From Chloroflexota bacterium (lineage in GTDB: Bacteria > Chloroflexota > Anaerolineae > Aggregatilineales > Phototrophicaceae), in contig JAEZAF010000031.1 in the NCBI GenBank assembly GCA_023430545.1, forward strand, positions 1 through 10,232: a stretch of DNA of 10,232 bases. The letters are read 5' to 3'. The position numbers were made by a program, and so were the translations under genes. This document shows positions 7,572 to 10,232 of this stretch, piece by piece (within the stretch, counting starts at the first letter, position 1; the number at the start of each line of letters is the position of its first letter). Under the pieces are notes generated by a model that was not told where the DNA came from, ran no database searches, and saw only the letters and a program-made list of their open reading frames with translations.

Positions 7572-7595
7572 ACAGACTTTAGTCACATGTGGAAA
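7567..7595 (-). promoter_or_regulatory. Candidate sigma-70-type promoter of the secreted-protein gene
   Basis: On the - strand, TTTCCA (7590-7595, 4 of 6 matches to TTGACA) and TAAAAT (7567-7572, 5 of 6 matches to TATAAT) are separated by 17 bp. The -10 element lies 43 bp upstream of the chosen ATG, giving a leader of roughly 35 nt that contains the ribosome-binding site. This was found by eye from the consensus alone. Confidence 0.4.
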
Positions 7596-7661
7596 CTGTT
7601 ACAGATGATAGATTGGCAGCTCTAGTGGAATACTTATGAGAATGCTTGCGGAGGTCTTAAC

Positions 7662-7695
7662 GGAAGGAAGAGTGCCTGAGATTCACCTTCCTTCC
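7662..7695 (-). terminator. Strong hairpin after the SnoaL-like gene, probable terminator
   Basis: GGAAGGAAG (7662-7670) and CTTCCTTCC (7687-7695) form a perfect 9-bp stem. It extends inward by GTG/CAC after a one-base bulge, closing a 9-nt loop. It lies about 50 bp past the stop of the - strand SnoaL-like gene and just upstream of the secreted-protein promoter region. The sequence after it on the - strand (GTTAAGACC) has no T-tract, so termination is inferred from strength and position. Confidence 0.5.
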
Positions 7696-7701
7696 TATGG
7701 G

Positions 7702-7729
7702 TTTACCAATCTGGCTTTACCGATCTGGC
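7702..7729. repeat. Tandem 14-bp repeat, two copies
   Basis: TTTACCAATCTGGC (7702-7715) is followed immediately by TTTACCGATCTGGC (7716-7729), identical at 13 of 14 positions. The pair lies between the SnoaL-like stop codon and its probable terminator, in the transcribed 3' region. It could be a local slippage duplication or a pair of half-sites for a DNA-binding protein; nothing favours either. Confidence 0.6.
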
Positions 7730-7744
7730 AGAGGTTAAAACACT

Positions 7745-8095
7745 TTATGAAACGATCTGTCCCGTGAATGTCTGTACTGCGATCTTACCATCACGGATGA
7801 GGAAGGTATCGGTCGCAAAAGGGACACTTGGCCCAGAAGACCAGAAGAGATAGGCGATTTCACCTGCAATCTCCTGTTTGCTGATATTGAACATCCCAAG
7901 CACTTCGGGAGTGAAAATGTTTAAAGCGGCAGTGAAAAAAGCGCGTACCTGTTCGAGACCTCGGAAGGTATGCTCCGGCGTTATAAGGACCGACTCATCA
8001 GTATAGTCCCTCATGATCTGATCGACATCACGGGACGCGATTGCTCCAAGATGACGTGCGAGGACGACTTCGACAGTTTCTGTACTGGTGGTCAT
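7745..8095 (-). CDS. SnoaL-like / NTF2-fold small protein
   Basis: This 116-residue cytoplasmic protein fits the single-domain SnoaL/NTF2-like family. An N-terminal helix pair (ARHLGAIASRDVDQIMRDY, 13-31) leads into SVLITPEHTFRGLEQVRAFF (35-54). The second half gives the curved sheet and ends with ATDTFLIRDGKIAVQTFTG (94-112). That order, helices then a sheet ending in a strand-turn-strand with F-x-I-R-D-G-K-I, is typical of the family, and the length is normal. Members include polyketide cyclases, ketosteroid-isomerase-like enzymes and many proteins of unknown role that bind small hydrophobic ligands. I see no residues that settle the activity. The ATG at 8095 is preceded by AGGAG (8106-8110) with a 10-nt spacer, slightly long. 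The gene stands alone between two probable terminators, so no pathway can be read from its neighbours. Confidence 0.88.
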   Translation of the reverse strand: MTTSTETVEVVLARHLGAIASRDVDQIMRDYTDESVLITPEHTFRGLEQVRAFFTAALNIFTPEVLGMFNISKQEIAGEIAYLFWSSGPSVPFATDTFLIRDGKIAVQTFTGQIVS

Positions 8096-8153
8096 GATTC
8101 ATCTGCTCCTGTCATATTGTATATACGGCTGTGTGGAGAGGTGAGACATTACG

Positions 8154-8159
8154 ATTATA
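8154..8159 (-). promoter_or_regulatory. Candidate -10 element for the SnoaL-like gene
   Basis: A perfect TATAAT lies on the - strand about 60 bp upstream of the SnoaL-like start codon, between the terminator of the preceding gene and the ribosome-binding site. No good -35 hexamer is found at 16-18 bp spacing, so this rests on the -10 match and its position. Confidence 0.3.
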
Positions 8160-8195
8160 ATGATGAAGTCAGAAGTTGGCATTCCTGGCAATCAA

Positions 8196-8222
8196 AAAGG
8201 TGACGATATTGGCGTCACCTTT
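8196..8222 (-). terminator. Rho-independent terminator after the 175-residue gene
   Basis: AAAGGTGACG (8196-8205) and CGTCACCTTT (8213-8222) are perfect complements around a 7-nt loop. On the - strand the GC-rich stem runs straight into TTTTTG, the classic intrinsic-terminator form. It begins 22 bp after the stop codon of the - strand gene ending at 8245. The A-tract on the other side is also typical, but no + strand gene ends here. This is the clearest terminator in the window. Confidence 0.8.
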
Positions 8223-8244
8223 CTATGTGTGTTTGATTGACCTG

Positions 8245-8772
8245 CTATGAACCACCAGCGGCGGCGGTGGTCGCCGCGTCCTTGTAGGCCAGAATCGCCA
8301 GATACCATCCGAAGACCACCAGCAGATCGACATTTTCCGGCTTGATGCCGGTCGCCATAAAACCGAGTTCGGTGGACATCTTGAACCAGCCAGTCTTGAC
8401 AGCGAAATCGATCAGCGGTTTCTCGTCTTTATTCAGCCACTGGTAACTTGAGAACATCCAGCCACGTGCACGCCAGAAGTAAACATCGCCGCTGGAAAGC
8501 TCCAGCCGACCGCCGCCCTTCCAGTTAGGGACATAAACGCCGCGCTCTTCACTGTGCTGATCATAGATCACAATGCGCTGGCTCCAGAAACCCTGACGTT
8601 CGAAGCGAAAGCTGCCGGATGGGATATCCGCCTGTGCCTTGTCATTGCGCCACTGGCTTGTCCAGCTCAGCGCCGCGACCTGCTGATTATCGACCAGTAA
8701 CTGATAGTGTTCACCGCGGTCCTTCGTCCGTTCCCAGCGGATGTCTCTCCCGATCAACTCGTGAACACGCAT
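8245..8772 (-). CDS. Unrecognised 175-residue protein, possibly a Tubby/LURP-one-like fold
   Basis: I do not recognise this protein. It looks soluble, with no N-terminal signal peptide. It is strand-rich and unusually rich in Trp (such as SWTSQW at 36-41, GFW at 61-63, NWKGGG at 83-88, YFWRARGWMF at 98-107). Short alternating segments such as SGSFRFERQGF and QRIVIYDQ are followed by a final hydrophobic helix-like stretch (149-163, containing LLVVFGWYLAILAY) and an Ala/Gly tail. A mostly-beta domain closed by one buried hydrophobic helix recalls the Tubby/LURP-one/scramblase superfamily, but this is an inference from pattern and not a family match. A single C-terminal membrane anchor is the alternative. 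The ATG at 8772 has an excellent AGGAGG (8778-8783) 5 nt upstream, and a strong terminator follows the stop, so it is very likely a real monocistronic gene. Its neighbours give no clue to function. Confidence 0.85.
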   Translation of the reverse strand: MRVHELIGRDIRWERTKDRGEHYQLLVDNQQVAALSWTSQWRNDKAQADIPSGSFRFERQGFWSQRIVIYDQHSEERGVYVPNWKGGGRLELSSGDVYFWRARGWMFSSYQWLNKDEKPLIDFAVKTGWFKMSTELGFMATGIKPENVDLLVVFGWYLAILAYKDAATTAAAGGS

Positions 8773-8796
8773 AATGGCCTCCTGTACTTTTACACT

Positions 8797-8802
8797 ATTT
8801 TA
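8797..8802 (-). promoter_or_regulatory. Weak candidate -10 element for the 175-residue gene
   Basis: TAAAAT on the - strand lies 24 bp upstream of the start codon and just ahead of the AGGAGG site. The only -35 candidates at 17-18 bp spacing (around TATGTT) are poor, so the assignment is tentative. Confidence 0.25.
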
Positions 8803-8827
8803 GAAACGCATACGCAGTACAACATAT

Positions 8828-8849
8828 ACGCACGAATATCATCGTGCGT
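8828..8849 (-). terminator. Hairpin after the epimerase-like gene, possible terminator
   Basis: ACGCACGA (8828-8835) and TCGTGCGT (8842-8849) form a perfect 8-bp GC-rich stem around a 6-nt loop, 19 bp past the stop codon of the - strand epimerase-like gene. The - strand sequence after it (ATATGTTGTA) is only mildly T-rich. It also lies upstream of the 175-residue gene, so it could instead be an operator for that gene. Confidence 0.4.
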
Positions 8850-8868
8850 TGCGGGCAGGTAACTGGTA

Positions 8869-9870
8869 TTACGTCGCTGTCACCAGATGCTTTTCCGCCT
8901 GACGGCGACGGTATCCAGCCGGGGCAGGCTGTGGATTTCTGACGTACTCGTTGACAATCGCCTGTAGATAGGTCTCGACCGGCGTGTACTGCATCTCTAG
9001 TTCGTGCTTGCTCAGGCTGTTATCCAGATTGGACATCCAGCGCTCACTGAACGGTGAGCAGTCCGGCAGAAAGCCGTTGGTTTCCAGAACATCACGCTCC
9101 ACCCGCACGACATGCGCTTCCATATTCATCGCACGCGCCATAATGCTGAGGAACGCTTCCAGTGACAGCTCCTCATCCTGCGAGATGTTGTAAGCCTTGC
9201 CTTTGGTGACGCTTCCACGTTCGATCACGCGGTGAATTGCGTCAACCACATCACGTGCATAGATGTGACGCAGGGCGTAATCAGGAGTGTCCGGGGCGAG
9301 GATCGGTCCACCGTCCTTGATCCGCAGATAGTAACTGTACAGCCGCTGGAAGGTGTCGCGCTCGCCGTTGACCATCGGGATGCGCAGAGAGGTGTACGGG
9401 AAGCCGTGATCGCTGAAAGCCGCGCTCAGCGCATCCTCAACCTGACTCTTCTCGTAGCCGTAAAGATATTCTTCGTAATCGTAAGTGTTGGGTGCGGGTG
9501 TGGGGCTTAAGGGAGCAGCATAATCGATTTCTTTGAAGGGACGCTGAATCCCCTGACGGACCAGATAGACTTGTCCGGTGCTGATGAAGAGGTAATGCCC
9601 GACAGCATCCCGCAAAAGTTGGGTGATCACTTCAGCTTCTTCGCCGCGATACAGGACCATATCGATCACGACATCGAAACTTCGTCCGTGCAGGGCGCGC
9701 CGAAGCTGCTGGGGATCGGTGCGGTCGGCACGCAGGCGTGGGATGCCTGCTGGCAGATCATCCGGCGAAACACCCCGATTCAACAGTGTGACCTGTTCGC
9801 CCCGCTCGACCAGACTTTGCGTCAGGTGGTAGCCGATATTGCGCGTGCCGCCAATAATCAGAATATTCAT
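8869..9870 (-). CDS. NAD-dependent epimerase/dehydratase family protein (extended/atypical SDR)
   Basis: This 333-residue protein belongs to the extended short-chain dehydrogenase/reductase group. The N-terminal Rossmann strand carries GGTRNIG (7-13) for NAD(P) binding, and an acidic Asp49 near ADRTD follows later. The active-site region has FISTGQVY (95-102), and Tyr137-Gly-Tyr-Glu-Lys141 supplies the YxxxK catalytic pair. RIPMVNGERD (163-172) and the HIYARDVVDAIHRVI segment (202-216) match the conserved C-terminal half of sugar-nucleotide epimerase-like proteins. The substrate cannot be told; the family covers UDP-sugar epimerases, nucleotide-sugar dehydratases, reductases and non-catalytic RNA-binding relatives. 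No glycosyltransferase or sugar-nucleotide gene lies nearby. The ATG at 9870 has GAGGA (9878-9882) 7 nt upstream. The basic C-terminal extension (about 312-333) is probably disordered. Confidence 0.9.
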   Translation of the reverse strand: MNILIIGGTRNIGYHLTQSLVERGEQVTLLNRGVSPDDLPAGIPRLRADRTDPQQLRRALHGRSFDVVIDMVLYRGEEAEVITQLLRDAVGHYLFISTGQVYLVRQGIQRPFKEIDYAAPLSPTPAPNTYDYEEYLYGYEKSQVEDALSAAFSDHGFPYTSLRIPMVNGERDTFQRLYSYYLRIKDGGPILAPDTPDYALRHIYARDVVDAIHRVIERGSVTKGKAYNISQDEELSLEAFLSIMARAMNMEAHVVRVERDVLETNGFLPDCSPFSERWMSNLDNSLSKHELEMQYTPVETYLQAIVNEYVRNPQPAPAGYRRRQAEKHLVTAT

Positions 9871-9969
9871 TATTTTTTCCTCAGAAGTCTTTATTGTCTG
9901 TATTCATGCAGGCACACGTTATCATTCGCCTGTCGGTCGCCCGCCAATGCAGACCACGAAAGCTCTTGT

Positions 9970-9997
9970 ATTATATAGGCGTCTTCTAAAGTTCCAG
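9970..9997 (-). promoter_or_regulatory. Candidate promoter of the epimerase-like gene
   Basis: On the - strand a perfect TATAAT (9970-9975) follows a poor -35 CTGGAA (9992-9997) at 16-bp spacing. It would give a leader of about 90 nt. A second option, nearer the gene, is TTGGCG followed 18 bp later by GATAAC. Which is used cannot be settled by eye. Confidence 0.3.
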
Positions 9998-10091
9998 CAT
10001 GGGTTTTGCGTGAGCATCTGCCCACAGGTATGGATGGCTTCACACAGACTGCTTTGTGAGCAGAAATTCGGCCCTGTTCATCATATCGGCA

Positions 10092-10120
10092 TAGACTCCA
10101 TCACAGAATAATGATAAGAT
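10092..10120 (+). promoter_or_regulatory. Candidate promoter of the tRNA-Pro gene
   Basis: TAGACT (10092-10097, 4 of 6 to the -35 consensus) and TAAGAT (10115-10120) are separated by exactly 17 bp. The -10 ends 18 bp before the tRNA, so transcription would start about 12 nt upstream of the mature 5' end, a normal short tRNA leader. Confidence 0.4.
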
Positions 10121-10138
10121 AGCACTGTTCTGCAAGGA

Positions 10139-10211
10139 CGGGGTGTAGCGCAGTTGGTAGCGTGCTACGTTTGGGACGTAGAGGTCCCGGGTTCGAGTCC
10201 CGGCACCCCGA
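10139..10211 (+). tRNA. tRNA-Pro (anticodon TGG)
   Basis: The 73-nt cloverleaf is complete. The acceptor stem CGGGGTG (10139-10145) pairs perfectly with CACCCCG (10204-10210). The D-stem is GCGC/GCGT with loop AGTTGGTA. The anticodon stem CTACG/CGTAG encloses loop TTTGGGA with anticodon TGG at 10172-10174. The variable loop is AGGTC. The T-stem CCGGG/CCCGG encloses TTCGAGT. The discriminator base is A10211. The next bases are CTG, so the 3' CCA is not encoded and must be added after transcription. The UGG anticodon reads CCA, CCG and possibly other proline codons by wobble. Confidence 0.96.
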
Positions 10212-10232
10212 CTGATCAGGCCACAAGTAAAG

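Noticed and set aside
7524..7586. Longer GTG start for the secreted protein
   Set aside because: It has no ribosome-binding site, overlaps the candidate promoter, and puts 21 residues before a good signal peptide; AAGGAA at 7530-7535 supports the ATG at 7523.
10139..10232. tRNA-Pro as an integration site for a mobile element
   Set aside because: Only 21 bp follow the tRNA; there is no integrase gene and no repeated tRNA 3' end in the window.

Overview
The window looks like a chromosomal segment of a free-living bacterium of moderate, slightly GC-rich composition, probably a member of the Chloroflexota. That placement is inference. It rests on the CheB-CheR-PAS signalling protein with its long signalling helix, the style of the soluble PAS histidine kinase, and a secreted protein whose modules are joined by a Thr/Pro-rich linker. 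No 16S gene or other firm marker is present.

Layout, left to right. A 1119-residue CheB-CheR-PAS sensory protein runs on the + strand (166-3525). Tail to tail with it, only 4 bp away, is a soluble PAS histidine kinase on the - strand (3530-4831). A 334-bp intergenic stretch with several inverted repeats follows (4832-5165). Next come four separately spaced - strand genes: a large secreted protein (5166-7523), a small SnoaL/NTF2-fold protein (7745-8095), an unrecognised 175-residue protein (8245-8772) and an NAD-dependent epimerase/dehydratase-like protein (8869-9870). The window closes with a complete tRNA-Pro(TGG) gene on the + strand (10139-10211).

The four right-hand - strand genes are separated by 96-221 bp, and an inverted repeat follows each of them. 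The best, after the 175-residue gene, is a classic hairpin plus T-tract terminator. They therefore look like separate transcription units rather than one operon. All four have a Shine-Dalgarno sequence, whereas the two signalling genes have almost none.

The only plausible functional link is the signalling pair. The CheB-CheR protein has methylesterase, methyltransferase and PAS modules but no kinase, cyclase or receiver output. The adjacent kinase has a PAS sensor, HisKA and HATPase but no receiver. They could work together in trans, but the sequence does not prove this. I see no CRISPR array, transposase, phage gene or recognisable defence system. The most unusual items are the output-less CheB-CheR-PAS protein, the secreted protein and the 175-residue orphan.
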